64,000 nt of DNA from JALYRV01 sp040902895 (GTDB taxonomy: Bacteria > Acidobacteriota > Vicinamibacteria > Vicinamibacterales > SCN-69-37): the NCBI GenBank assembly GCA_040902895.1, contig JBBDWL010000087.1, positions 53,249 to 117,248 of the forward strand, written 5' to 3'. The notes under the pieces were generated by a model that had not been told where the DNA came from, ran no database searches, and saw only the letters and a list, made by a program, of their open reading frames with translations. Shown piece after piece: positions 1-8,601 of the stretch. The translations under genes and the position numbers were made by a program. Within the stretch, counting starts at the first letter, position 1. Every line of letters begins with the position of its first letter.

Positions 1-1140
1 CGCTGGCACGGCGAGGAACAGATCGGGGCGTGCGAGATCGACGACGTCGAGCCGCTGCGCACGCTGGACCCGCGGTTTCGGCGTTCGGGTGGCGCGGCCT
101 TTCAGGGCCCGCGATCTCCACTCTTCTTCGACCTCGAGACCACCGGTCTGAGCGGCGGCGCCGGCACGGTGGCGTTTCTGGTGGGATGCGCGTGGTTCGA
201 TTGCGGCGCGCTGCAGGTCCGCCAGTTCGTGCTGACCAGCCTTGCCGCCGAACGCGCGCTGCTGGAGGCGCTGCGCGAGCAGATAGATGCCGCGCCGTTC
301 GTCGCGAGCTACAACGGCCGCACGTTCGATGCGCCGTTGATGGATGTGCGGTGGGCATTCCACCGGCTGCCGTCCCCGTTCGACACGAAGCCGCACTTCG
401 ACATGCTGCCGCCGGCCCGCCGGCTCTGGAAGCATCGAGGCGAGCGGCCGGGCGGGGCGCTTCAGCAATTCGGCGAAAGGACCGGCTGCAGCCTGATGGC
501 GTTCGAGCGCCAGCTCCTGCGGTTCAAGCGTGTCGGCGACGTGCCCGGCTTCGAGATTCCATCGCGCTATTTCCACTTTCTCAGGACGGGCGATGCATCC
601 GGGCTCGAGAGCGTGCTCGAGCACAATCGGCTCGATCTGGTGTCGCTGGCCGTGCTCACGGCGCGCGCCGCACGGATCGTGCGAGGGGGACACGAAGCCT
701 GCGCCGACGCACGCGAGTCGCTCGCGCTCGGCCGCATGTACGAGCAGACCGGCCGCCTCGCGGATGCGCGCGCGTGCTACGCATGCGCTGCCGATACAGG
801 CGATCGCGCGACGCGCGCCGACGCGCTCTCGCGCCTCGCGATTTCGCTGCGCCGGGAAAAGCGGTACGACGAAGCGGCGGCGGTGTGGAGGCGAGTCGTC
901 GAGGGGCTCAGCCCAACTGACTCTTTGGACACCAAAAATAAGCCGGGTAGAGTTTTGCCGCTCGAGCGCCTCGCGATGGAGGCGCTCGCGGTGCATCACG
1001 AGCATCGCGAGAAGGATCTCGAGCTCGCGAAGAAATTCGCGGCCGCCTTAAACGACGAAAACGGCGACGAAGGGATTCGGCGCCGTTTGAGTCGACTGGA
1101 ACGAAAGATGAGCGTGGCCCAGGGGCCGCTGCTGAATTAA
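1..1140 (+). CDS. YprB-like RNase H-fold exonuclease with C-terminal TPR region (5' partial)
   Basis: The frame is open from the left edge, so the N-terminus lies outside the window. FFDLETTGL (about residues 42-50) is an Exo I-type DEDD motif. SYNGRTFDAPLMD and HNRLDLVSLAVL supply further conserved acidic residues of the YprB RNase H-like exonuclease family. The C-terminal third (from ARESLALGRMYEQTGRLADA) is a short TPR-like helical repeat region. A 3'-5' nuclease activity is inferred from the family; substrate and biological role are unknown. The TAA stop overlaps the stop of the convergent rpmE in a shared TTAA. Confidence 0.8.
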   Translation, partial: RWHGEEQIGACEIDDVEPLRTLDPRFRRSGGAAFQGPRSPLFFDLETTGLSGGAGTVAFLVGCAWFDCGALQVRQFVLTSLAAERALLEALREQIDAAPFVASYNGRTFDAPLMDVRWAFHRLPSPFDTKPHFDMLPPARRLWKHRGERPGGALQQFGERTGCSLMAFERQLLRFKRVGDVPGFEIPSRYFHFLRTGDASGLESVLEHNRLDLVSLAVLTARAARIVRGGHEACADARESLALGRMYEQTGRLADARACYACAADTGDRATRADALSRLAISLRREKRYDEAAAVWRRVVEGLSPTDSLDTKNKPGRVLPLERLAMEALAVHHEHREKDLELAKKFAAALNDENGDEGIRRRLSRLERKMSVAQGPLLN

Positions 1141-1421
1141 CGCGCGGCCTTCGAGGCCTTCTTCGCCTTGGCGGTCGATGCGGCCTTCACCACGGCGGCC
1201 GACTTCTTCCGCTCTTCCACCGACATCGCGCCGAAGCGCTTCGTGAACCGGTCAACGCGGCCTTCGGTGTCGATCAGCTTCTGGCGGCCGGTGAAGAACG
1301 GGTGGCAGTTCGAGCAGATCTCGAGGTGCAGCTCCGGCTTGGTCGAGTGGGTCTTCCAGGTGGCGCCGCACGCGCAGCGCGCCTCGACCTCGAAATACTT
1401 GGGGTGGATCGCTTCCTTCAC
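1137..1421 (-). CDS. rpmE: 50S ribosomal protein L31 (zinc-binding type)
   Basis: 94 aa beginning MKEAIHPKYFEVEARCACG. C16, C18, C36 and C39 form the zinc site of the C+ type of L31, followed by the family HPFFTG motif. The lysine/alanine-rich tail is a little longer than usual. The start is GTG, with GAGGAG about 7 nt upstream on the minus strand. A TATACT hexamer (1454-1459, minus strand) could be its -10, inside the end of the upstream reductase gene. The protein is part of the large ribosomal subunit (bL31). Zinc-type L31 can act as a zinc store, but nothing here shows regulation by zinc. Confidence 0.96.
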   Translation of the reverse strand: MKEAIHPKYFEVEARCACGATWKTHSTKPELHLEICSNCHPFFTGRQKLIDTEGRVDRFTKRFGAMSVEERKKSAAVVKAASTAKAKKASKAAR

Positions 1422-1469
1422 AACGAGCTCCTCGGGGACTACGGGAAAACGACAGTATATCAGACGGCC

Positions 1470-2435
1470 CTATTCGACCTCGTAACCCCTGTCCCACCTG
1501 TGCTTTCGGAGCAGCGCCAGCGCCGCGGGTGCGAGGCGTTGGGCGTCGGAAACGGCGAGGTTCGCTTCGACGTGGCGCACCTGGCGCATGCCCGGAATGA
1601 TGGTGGCGACATCCTCGTTCTCGAGAATGAACCGCAGCGCGATTTCCGGCAGGGTCACGCCGGCGGGCAGGTCCCCCTCGAGCCCCTCGATGCGCGCGAG
1701 GGTCGCCCGCAGGTTGTCGGGCGTGAAATAGGTGTTGCGCCAGTCGCCCTCGGGCCACGCACTGCCGGGCTCGAGCGCGCCAGTGAGCGAGCCCTCATCG
1801 AACGGCACGCGCGCGATGACCGCGACGCCAGGCCGGCGGCACGCCGGGAACAGCTCGTCCTCCGGCGCCTGGTCGAAAATGTTGTAAACGACCTGCACCG
1901 AGTCGACGACGCCGGTCTCGAGCGCGCGCAGAACGTTGGCCGGCTCCCATCGATTCACGCTAATCCCGAAGCCTCCAATCAAGCCTTCGGTCTTAAGTCG
2001 TTCCGCTTCCCGCTGCCATCCCTCGTCGTCAACCCACGCGTCGCTCCAGACATGAAGCTGCTGCAGATCGATGCGCTCGACGCCGAGGTTGCGCAGACTG
2101 ATCTCGGTGCATCCCCGGATGTGATCGGCGGGGAAGGCGTCGGTCGCAGGCGTGGACGCGCGGCCCGGCCACGTCAAGTTTTTCGGAGGCACTTTCGTTG
2201 CGACGTACAGCCGCTGATCCCGGTGGCGCCGCAGCATCTCGCCGACAAGCTGCTCGCTCTTGCCCATCCCGTAGGCGAGCGCAGTGTCGAAGAAGTTGCA
2301 GCCGAGCGCCACCGCGCGATCGAGCGCCGCAGCCGATTCGGCGCCCTCGGACCCTGACCATCCCCCCATGCCCCATGTGCCGAAGCCGATCTCCGACACG
2401 TGCCAGCCGAGGCGGCCGAATGTGCGGTATTTCAT
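1470..2435 (-). CDS. Aldo/keto reductase
   Basis: About 321 aa from the ATG of MKYRTFGRLGWHVSEIG. The frame continues upstream to 2468, but those codons overlap the divergent promoter and are not family-like. FGTWGMGG at the N-terminus, FFDTALAYGMGKSEQLVG (catalytic Asp and Tyr) and the VATKVPP lysine segment are typical AKR motifs. A late RQVRHVEANLAVSD segment resembles the NADPH-binding C-terminal part. It is an NAD(P)H-dependent reductase of unknown carbonyl substrate, cytoplasmic. It is divergent from the membrane protein/PadR pair; the palindromic operator at 2471-2506 lies between them and could affect both. Confidence 0.9.
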   Translation of the reverse strand: MKYRTFGRLGWHVSEIGFGTWGMGGWSGSEGAESAAALDRAVALGCNFFDTALAYGMGKSEQLVGEMLRRHRDQRLYVATKVPPKNLTWPGRASTPATDAFPADHIRGCTEISLRNLGVERIDLQQLHVWSDAWVDDEGWQREAERLKTEGLIGGFGISVNRWEPANVLRALETGVVDSVQVVYNIFDQAPEDELFPACRRPGVAVIARVPFDEGSLTGALEPGSAWPEGDWRNTYFTPDNLRATLARIEGLEGDLPAGVTLPEIALRFILENEDVATIIPGMRQVRHVEANLAVSDAQRLAPAALALLRKHRWDRGYEVE

Positions 2436-2461
2436 GACGATCGCGATCGTATCCGCATCGC

Positions 2462-2490
2462 TTGACAAGTTATTACGCTCGGCGTAGTAT
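2462..2490 (+). promoter_or_regulatory. Sigma70-type promoter of the membrane protein-PadR pair
   Basis: TTGACA (2462-2467), exactly 17 bp, then TAGTAT (2485-2490): a near-consensus housekeeping promoter. Predicted transcription start near 2497 leaves a leader of about 23 nt before the ATG at 2520, with no clear Shine-Dalgarno. Confidence 0.75.
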
Positions 2491-2506
2491 TACGCCGAAC
2501 GTAATA
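2471..2506. promoter_or_regulatory. 36-bp palindromic operator over the -10 box (probable PadR site)
   Basis: Position-by-position pairing around the centre 2488/2489 gives 16 of 18 matched pairs; only 2487/2490 and 2478/2499 fail. Outer arms are TATTACG and CGTAATA. It covers the spacer, the -10 box and the expected start site, an ideal repressor position. The PadR gene in the same transcription unit is the obvious candidate ligand (inference). Confidence 0.7.
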
Positions 2507-2519
2507 CGCAGCACGTACT

Positions 2520-2969
2520 ATGAAACCCGAGATCCTGCTTCGTCTCTATCCAAGACCGTGGCGCGAGCGCTACGGCGACGAGTTCGTCGCGCTGCTCGAG
2601 AAAGAAGGCACGGGCCCGCGCGTGGTCCTCAACGTCATGGCCGGCGCGTTCGATGCGTGGATGTCGCCCAATGCGCCAGGAGCGGCCGCACTCGATGGTC
2701 CGTTGAGACGCTCGGTCGTCTTCGAGCCGGTCTACTCCACGAACCACTGGCTTTATCTGCTCATCGCGATGGGGTTCCTGGCCCTGGCGGTAGCGGGAAT
2801 GCCGTACTTTTGGCTCGGCGTTTGGCCGGTAGCGCAGTTCTGGTTCTTGCGGTTCTTCAGCCTCCGCACGCGTGTTACCGCGGTCATCGGGACGTTTGTA
2901 GCCATTGCCGGAGTGACATTTGCGTTGAGCGCGCTCTCCCGGTTCCTTCAAGAGATGTGCTGCAAATGA
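2520..2969 (+). CDS. Small membrane protein paired with PadR
   Basis: 149 aa. The N-terminal LLRLYPRPWRERYGDEF motif is a recognised opening of small membrane proteins encoded beside PadR genes. Three hydrophobic helices follow (about residues 80-94, 97-112, 120-137). It is the first gene behind the promoter at 2462 and overlaps the PadR gene by ATGA, so the two are translationally coupled. Function is unknown; the arrangement suggests the PadR protein controls synthesis of this membrane protein. Confidence 0.8.
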   Translation: MKPEILLRLYPRPWRERYGDEFVALLEKEGTGPRVVLNVMAGAFDAWMSPNAPGAAALDGPLRRSVVFEPVYSTNHWLYLLIAMGFLALAVAGMPYFWLGVWPVAQFWFLRFFSLRTRVTAVIGTFVAIAGVTFALSALSRFLQEMCCK

Positions 2970-3292
2970 AACGCAAAGACGACGATCTCATCGATCTCGG
3001 ACGGTTCTCTGAACCGGCCCTGCACATCCTGATCAGCCTGGCGGATGGGCCGAAGCATGGCTATGCGATGACCGAAGACATCGCGGCGCTGGCGGGGAAG
3101 CGGCCCGGCCCGGGGACGCTTTACGGCGCGCTTACGCGGCTCGAGCAGATGGGACTCATCGAGCGGCTCGAGAGTGACGATCGCCGCAATCCCTACCGTC
3201 TCACCACCCGCGGCGCGCGCGTGCTCAAGGCCCGGCTTGCCGCGCTCGAGACGCTCGCGAAGGCCGGCCACAAGCGGCTGGCGAGCGCATGA
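2966..3292 (+). CDS. PadR family transcriptional regulator
   Basis: 108 aa from the ATG that overlaps the previous stop. The winged-helix core is ILISLADGPKHGYAM, then RPGPGTLYGALTRLEQMGLIERL and YRLTTRGARVL, the classic PadR recognition helix and wing. It is short, with a minimal C-terminal dimerisation helix. Expected to be a dimeric repressor binding the 36-bp palindrome at 2471-2506, giving autoregulation (inference). Effector unknown. Confidence 0.92.
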   Translation: MKRKDDDLIDLGRFSEPALHILISLADGPKHGYAMTEDIAALAGKRPGPGTLYGALTRLEQMGLIERLESDDRRNPYRLTTRGARVLKARLAALETLAKAGHKRLASA

Positions 3293-3345
3293 CGAACGAC
3301 GCTGCTATCTCGCCGCGCTCATCTAGCCGGGGATAGAATTCGGCT

Positions 3346-4926
3346 ATGCGCCGAATCACTGTTGCCCTGCTCGCCTTGCTGTCTGCCGCGGCCGCCGCCC
3401 AGGCGCCCGAACCGGTCGATCTCCCTGCGATCCAGAAAATTCGCGACGAGGGCCTGCAGCGGTCGCAAGTCATGGAAACGCTCTTCTGGCTCACCGATCG
3501 TCACGGCCCACGCCTCACCGGCTCGCCCGGCTTCGAGCAGGCGGGTGACTGGGCAGTGAAGCAGCTGCAGGAGTGGGGCGTGCAGAACGTGCGCAAGGAA
3601 CGCTTCGCCTTCGGGCAGGGATGGTCGCTCGTCAGATTCAGCGCGCAGATGACGGAGCCGCAGGTGATGCCGATCATCGGCCTGCCGAAAGCCTGGACGC
3701 CCGGCACGAACGGCCCCGTGACGGCCGATGTCGTGCGCGCGTCGCTCGTCACCGCCGAAGACGCGGCGAAGCTCAAAGGCACGCTAAAGGGCCGGATCGT
3801 TCTTACGCAGCCGGCGCGCGCCGTCCGGATGCTCGACGACCGCATCGTCCTTCGCATGAACCAGAAGGAGATCGAGGAGGCCTTGTCGACGCCGCCTCCG
3901 CCTGCGGGACGCGGTCAAGGCGCGGGCCGCGGACGCGGCAATGCCGCTGACCAGCCGGCGCGGCTCACGTCCACCCAGATCATCGCGTTCTACAAAGCCG
4001 AAGGCGTCGTGGCGATGTTCGATCGCGGGAGCGACAGCGACATGTCGGCCGGAGGCAGCGACCTGTCGTGGCGCACGCAGCGCACCGACGGCGGCACGGT
4101 GTTCGCCGGCGGCGCCAGCCGCACGGAGGATCCGGGCAACACGGTGCCGCAGGTCACGCTCGCGGTCGAACACTACAACCGCATGGTGCGGCTGCTCGAG
4201 CACAACGTGCCGGTGAAGGTCTCGCTCGACATCGCGACCCGCTATCACGAAGAAACCGCGGCACGGCCGAACGGCTTCAACATCATCGGCGAGATTCCCG
4301 GCACGGACAAGGCCGAGGAGATCGTGCTGATCGGTGCGCATTTCGACTCGTGGCACGGCGCGACCGGCGCCACCGACAACGCCACCGGATCGGCCGCCAT
4401 GATGGAAGTGCTGCGCATTATCAAGGTCACGGGCCTGACGCCGCGCCGCACGATCCGCATTGCGCTCTGGGGCGCTGAAGAGAACGGGTTGATTGGGTCG
4501 CGCATCTACGCCGAAACGCACCTGGGCACGCCCGCCGCGCCCAAGCCGGCGCTCGCGAAGCATGTCGCCTACTTCAACATCGACAACGGCACGGGAAGGA
4601 TTCGCGGCATCTGGATGCAGGGCAATTCCGCGGTCGCGCCCATCTTCGGCGCCTGGATTCAACCGCTGAAAGATCTCGGCGTCGACATTCTCGGCCCGCG
4701 CGCCGTGACGAGCACCGATCACGTCTCGTTCGATCGCGTCGGCGTGCCGGCGTTTCAGTTCGTGCAGGAGCGCTACGAGTACAACTCGCGCACGCATCAC
4801 TCGAACATGGACTTCTACGATCGTGTGCAGGCTGACGATGTGAAACAGATGGCGACGGTGGCAGCCGTCTTTGCGTGGCAGGCGGCCAGTCGCGAACAAC
4901 TTCTGCCGCGGAAGAGCACGAATTAG
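3346..4926 (+). CDS. Secreted M28 family zinc aminopeptidase
   Basis: 526 aa with a signal peptide (MRRITVALLALLSAAAAAQA). The middle carries a PA-like insert with a Gly/Arg-rich loop (about 188-200). The di-zinc M28 site is visible: H332 in GAHFDSW, D344 in GATDNATG, E378/E379 in GAEENGL, D413 in FNIDNGTG and H459 in STDHVSF. It probably acts in the periplasm or outside the cell, removing N-terminal residues from peptides. TAGAAT ends 6 nt before the ATG, suggesting a nearly leaderless transcript. Confidence 0.93.
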   Translation: MRRITVALLALLSAAAAAQAPEPVDLPAIQKIRDEGLQRSQVMETLFWLTDRHGPRLTGSPGFEQAGDWAVKQLQEWGVQNVRKERFAFGQGWSLVRFSAQMTEPQVMPIIGLPKAWTPGTNGPVTADVVRASLVTAEDAAKLKGTLKGRIVLTQPARAVRMLDDRIVLRMNQKEIEEALSTPPPPAGRGQGAGRGRGNAADQPARLTSTQIIAFYKAEGVVAMFDRGSDSDMSAGGSDLSWRTQRTDGGTVFAGGASRTEDPGNTVPQVTLAVEHYNRMVRLLEHNVPVKVSLDIATRYHEETAARPNGFNIIGEIPGTDKAEEIVLIGAHFDSWHGATGATDNATGSAAMMEVLRIIKVTGLTPRRTIRIALWGAEENGLIGSRIYAETHLGTPAAPKPALAKHVAYFNIDNGTGRIRGIWMQGNSAVAPIFGAWIQPLKDLGVDILGPRAVTSTDHVSFDRVGVPAFQFVQERYEYNSRTHHSNMDFYDRVQADDVKQMATVAAVFAWQAASREQLLPRKSTN

Positions 4927-4931
4927 AACAC

Positions 4932-6896
4932 GTGGGACGCAGTCGCAAACGTAGTCGCACTCCGGTACTGAGACCGCCGGCGCCCAAAGCGTCCAGGTCT
5001 CGCGACTTGATCGTGGCTGTAGTGCTGCTCGCGATCAACTGGTTCATTTATTCGGCTGTCGGCGGCTTCGATTTTGTCAATTGGGATGATCCAACGTACG
5101 TGCTGGATAACCCGCGCGTTCTGGATGGACTGAGCTGGTCAAACGTGCAGTGGGCGTTCACGACGAATCATCCGCCCTACTGGCATCCGCTGACGTGGCT
5201 GTCTCACATGCTCGACGTCAGTCTCTGGGGACGCGACGCTGGCGCTCACCATCTGGTGAATCTGTGGTTTCACATCGTGAATTCATGGCTGGTGTTCGCA
5301 ATCTTCAGGTACACCACGTACACTTTTTGGCCCAGCGCCTTCATCGCGGCGGTGTTTGCCGCGCACCCGTTGCATGTAGAGTCCGTCGCCTGGGTGGCTG
5401 AACGCAAGGATGTCCTGAGCGCGTGCTTCATGCTCATGGCACTTCTTGCTTACGCGATTTATGCGCGAGTGGGCCAACCATGGCACTACGCCGCGTGCCT
5501 AACGGCGTTTGCGCTCGCACTGATGGCGAAGCCGATGGCGGTTACGTTGCCGGCCCTTCTTCTGGCGCTCGACGTCTGGCCACTGAAGCGCGTCAAGTGG
5601 ACTTCAGGTTTGCGTGACTGGGGACTCCGGCTCCTCGAAAAACTCCCGATGTTTGCGATGGCAGCCGCTGCCGCGGTGATTACGATCATCCGGCAGAGCG
5701 AGATGGGCGCGATGGCCAGCCTTGAAGCGCTGTCGCTTTCCGCACGTGCCGTGAACGCACTCGTCGGATACGCCTGGTATCTTGCGCTGATTTTCTGGCC
5801 GGCAGGTCTGGTGGCGTTTCATCCAATACGCATATGGCCGTCGACAGTAGTGATGACGTCACTCTTGGTGCTGGTGCTGGTAAGCGCGGCCGCACTGCGC
5901 TTTCGTCGCGAGCATCCGTACCTGTTGACCGGATGGCTATTCTTTCTAATTGCTCTGGCCCCGGTCAGCGGTGTCTTTCAGGCAGGCGAGCAGGCAATCG
6001 CAGAGCGATTCGTTTACCTCCCAATGCTCGGCATAGTTATGGCCGTGACATGGGCAGTAGTGGAGTCCGGCTGGCCCCAGAGGCTGATGCCAAAGTTTCT
6101 CCCCCTTGCCGCTGGGGGAATTGTCGTAGCGCTCACGGTCTCCGCTCGCGCGCAAGTACCGGTATGGTCGGACAGCCTGACGCTGTGGGTTCACGCCCTC
6201 GAAGCCAGAGGTGAAAGCACTCGCGCCTACGAGAAACTTGCCGAGGCGCAGCGGGAGCGCGGCGATCTCGCCAGCGCGCTGTTGAACTATCAGCGGGCTC
6301 TCGATCTGTCGCCAAAGAATGCCTTTCGGTATCACGCGGTTGTTCGAAACGCGATGGGGCTGACAGCGAGCCGGCGAGGAGATTTCGGACTGGCCGTGCA
6401 GCACCTACTGCTGTCAGTTCAGGCGGATGAGGGTTTCGCAGAGGCCCAACTCAATCTCGGCAATGCGCTTGCCGCCTCCGGTAACCATGCCGAGGCGGAG
6501 AAACAGTTTCGGGTCGCAGTCCAGCTGAACCCGAACCTCACAGAGGCACATCTTGGGCTTGGAGGTGCCGTGCTCCGCCAAGGCCGAGCGGCGGAGGCCC
6601 AACGCTACTATGAAGCCGCGATCGAGCTCCAACCAGATTTGGCAGAGGCGCATAACGGCCTAGGAGCAGCCCTGATGGTCGATGGGCAGGTCGATGAAGC
6701 CATTCCCCAGTTGCGGGAAGCCGTACGTCTAAAGCCCGGTCTTGCAACCGCGCACCTCAATCTCGGGATGGCACTTCTGCGCAAGGGTGACGCTGTTGGC
6801 GCCCGCAAAGAGCTGGAACAGGCGCTTTCCCTCGACGCAGGACTCGTCACCGCACGCAATCTACTGAATTCAATGGAACCGGTCAGACGCGACTGA
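4932..6896 (+). CDS. Multi-pass membrane protein with TPR tail (TMTC/DUF1736-like)
   Basis: About 654 aa. The GTG at 4932 follows the upstream stop; another in-frame GTG at 4875 would overlap the M28 gene, and neither has a good ribosome site. The N-terminal part has about ten membrane helices with WDDPTYVLDN, HPLTWLSHMLD and AAHPLHVESVAWVAERKDVLS, the signature of the TMTC/PMT-like GT-C fold. The C-terminal ~220 residues are five to six TPRs (for example AEAQLNLGNALAASGNHAEAE). The family fold suggests protein O-glycosylation with lipid-linked sugar, but bacterial members are not characterised. Base composition is noticeably less GC-rich than the neighbours. Confidence 0.8.
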   Translation: MGRSRKRSRTPVLRPPAPKASRSRDLIVAVVLLAINWFIYSAVGGFDFVNWDDPTYVLDNPRVLDGLSWSNVQWAFTTNHPPYWHPLTWLSHMLDVSLWGRDAGAHHLVNLWFHIVNSWLVFAIFRYTTYTFWPSAFIAAVFAAHPLHVESVAWVAERKDVLSACFMLMALLAYAIYARVGQPWHYAACLTAFALALMAKPMAVTLPALLLALDVWPLKRVKWTSGLRDWGLRLLEKLPMFAMAAAAAVITIIRQSEMGAMASLEALSLSARAVNALVGYAWYLALIFWPAGLVAFHPIRIWPSTVVMTSLLVLVLVSAAALRFRREHPYLLTGWLFFLIALAPVSGVFQAGEQAIAERFVYLPMLGIVMAVTWAVVESGWPQRLMPKFLPLAAGGIVVALTVSARAQVPVWSDSLTLWVHALEARGESTRAYEKLAEAQRERGDLASALLNYQRALDLSPKNAFRYHAVVRNAMGLTASRRGDFGLAVQHLLLSVQADEGFAEAQLNLGNALAASGNHAEAEKQFRVAVQLNPNLTEAHLGLGGAVLRQGRAAEAQRYYEAAIELQPDLAEAHNGLGAALMVDGQVDEAIPQLREAVRLKPGLATAHLNLGMALLRKGDAVGARKELEQALSLDAGLVTARNLLNSMEPVRRD

Positions 6897-7008
6897 GTTG
6901 CGAGCTACGATCGAACGCGCAGGAAGCGCGGGCGACCGGATAACTCGGGTAATCCAGGCGCCCGCCCCAAGCGAACGAGTGATTGAGGCTATCGGTTCAT
7001 TCGCTCCG

Positions 7009-7371
7009 CTAATCCGGTACGCATGTGCCACTCTCACAATGGTAGAAGAGTGGACACGACGGACCACCTCCGCCGCAGTCGACGCATACGCCGTTCTCAC
7101 AGACCTGGCCGCCACAGTCCCCGAAGTCGTCGCACTCCGAGGCGACGCACCCGTGCGAGACCGGATCGCACGTCAGGCCTTCTTCCCAACACAGCCACTC
7201 GGCATTGTTGCACTTGTCGCACTCGCCTTGGTTGCAAACCCACGGTGCGCAGTCCTCGTAACTGCTACAAGGGTCGGCCTTTGCGGACAACCCCTGTCCG
7301 TACGACCAGATCACGATTGCCACGAGGCCAAATAACCGCGATAAGGTCTTCAGTGAAGTGCCAGTCAACAT
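7009..7371 (-). CDS. Secreted 16-cysteine protein
   Basis: 120 aa. ATG at 7371 is preferred over the GTG two codons upstream because a near-perfect AGGAGGTGA lies just before it. A signal peptide runs to about SAKA. The mature part has 16 cysteines in repeats such as EDCAPWVCNQGEC and DFGDCGGQVCENGVC, resembling the small disulfide knots of myxobacterial/deltaproteobacterial surface proteins. The even count suggests eight disulfides. It lies 17 nt after the stop of the DsbA-like gene on the same strand, so that oxidase may fold it. No catalytic motif is seen. Confidence 0.75.
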   Translation of the reverse strand: MLTGTSLKTLSRLFGLVAIVIWSYGQGLSAKADPCSSYEDCAPWVCNQGECDKCNNAEWLCWEEGLTCDPVSHGCVASECDDFGDCGGQVCENGVCVDCGGGGPSCPLFYHCESGTCVPD

Positions 7372-7388
7372 TCTCACCTCCTCTCCTA

Positions 7389-8165
7389 TTAACGAATCGC
7401 GTGCTCACCGCGCTGAGCAGCGGTGGTCACCGCCGCCAGTCTGTCGAGCGCCTCGGCGAACATCGCCACCGGTGCAGCACCACCGAGACGCTCGGTTACC
7501 AGGACCATTCCATTCGGCTGAGTGCGTCCCAGTAGGAACGTCGGCGTTCCTGAGATTCCGAGCGACCTAGCGGCATCTTGATCTGCTCGAACTTGCTCAA
7601 CAGCCTCGCCCTCCAAGCATGAGACAAAAGCTGCTGAGTCGAGACCCAAGCTCTTGCCGTAGTCGCGCACGGAGGCCGCATCCAAGCGTTTGGGATTCTG
7701 AAACAGGACCTCATGCATGTCCCAGAAGCGCCCCTGTCGCCCTGCGCAGATCGCACTCTCCGCAGCCGTCATCGCGAAACGATGAATATTCTCAAGCGGC
7801 AGCTGGCGGAAGGCCATGAGAACCTGACCGGAAGCGACGTAGCGCTCCCTGAGCACAGGCCAAGTCTCCCGGGCAAACTTTGCACAGTACGGACATTCGA
7901 AGTCGGCGAACTCGATGATCGCGATCGGGGCGTCAGGCCTCCCCTGCAAGGCGGCACCCTGGAGAGACACAGGTTCCTTTGGCAGCGGAGGCGAATTCCG
8001 CACCGGACGCGTCGGAGGAGAGGCTTCGCCTTCTCCCTCGGGTCGACCAATCAGCGTTACTGAAATCAGCACGATCGAGAGCGCGATGAGCGAGACTGAT
8101 GCCATGACGTCGAGTGCCCGCCGCCAGTCGAGCGTTCGTGGCGATCGATTCGAGTTGGTCTCCAT
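7389..8165 (-). CDS. Membrane-anchored DsbA-like thiol:disulfide oxidoreductase
   Basis: 258 aa from ATG 8165, which has GGAGG seven nt upstream; ATG 8180 is an alternative with no spacing for its AAGG. One membrane anchor (about 19-40) is followed by a proline-rich linker and a thioredoxin_4 domain. The redox motif is CPYC (C91-C94), with the helical insert AICAGRQGRFWDMHEVLF and cis-Pro in SGTPTF. Predicted to introduce or rearrange disulfides outside the cytoplasm. It is co-directional with the 16-cysteine secreted protein. Confidence 0.9.
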   Translation of the reverse strand: METNSNRSPRTLDWRRALDVMASVSLIALSIVLISVTLIGRPEGEGEASPPTRPVRNSPPLPKEPVSLQGAALQGRPDAPIAIIEFADFECPYCAKFARETWPVLRERYVASGQVLMAFRQLPLENIHRFAMTAAESAICAGRQGRFWDMHEVLFQNPKRLDAASVRDYGKSLGLDSAAFVSCLEGEAVEQVRADQDAARSLGISGTPTFLLGRTQPNGMVLVTERLGGAAPVAMFAEALDRLAAVTTAAQRGEHAIR

Positions 8166-8181
8166 GTTCCTGCCTCCCATC

Positions 8182-8515
8182 CTTAGAGCACGTTGCGAAA
8201 TTAGCTGACGACCCTCTTGTACTCTGATCGAGGGCTTGGTACTTTCGCCTGACCGACAGCGAGGCGGTCAGGCATGAGCCAAGCCTTAATCGACGATGAC
8301 TTATGGATTCGCATCGAGCCGCTACTCCCGAAACGTCGGCGCCGCAACCGTCGATACGCAGGGCGGAAGCCGATCCCCGACCGGGCGGTGCTGACGGGGA
8401 TCCTCTTCGTGCTCCGCAGCGGGCTTCCGTGGAACATGCTGCCGCGGGAGATGGGCTGCGGCTCGGGCACCACCTGCTGGCGGCGGCTAGTGCGCTGGCA
8501 ACGGGCGGGCGTCAA
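8182..8515 (+). mobile_element. IS5-family insertion sequence remnant (left part only)
   Basis: CTTAG at 8182-8186 fits a CTNAG-type IS5 target and would mark the left end. After an 87-nt leader comes the N-terminal part of a transposase. Similarity stops near 8515 and no right end or second inverted repeat is seen. It lies 17 nt upstream of the DsbA-like gene, so it may have replaced that gene's original promoter. Confidence 0.65.
8274..8515 (+). pseudogene. Truncated IS5-family transposase (IS427-like N-terminus)
   Basis: The first ~80 codons from ATG 8274 read LIDDDLWIRIEPLLPKRRRR, AGRKPIPDRAVLTGILFVLR, SGLPWNMLPREMGCGSG and CWRRLVRWQRAGV, the standard opening of DUF4096/IS5-type transposases. 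After AGV the frame loses all similarity. The DDE catalytic part is absent, so it cannot be active. The frame stays open by reading into antisense of the kinase gene. Confidence 0.85.
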
Positions 8516-8601
8516 AAGCGCTTGGGAGTTATCGAGCTGGGTCGCCGTGTCTTCGGACAGGCCGCGGTTCGCGAACAGCGGCTGCCCCGGAGAGCGACGA
8601 A

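Noticed and set aside
6897..7008. Possible small gene or RNA after the TMTC-like gene
   Set aside because: No start with a ribosome site, no stable hairpin with a U-tract and no promoter-like pair was seen in this 112-nt gap.
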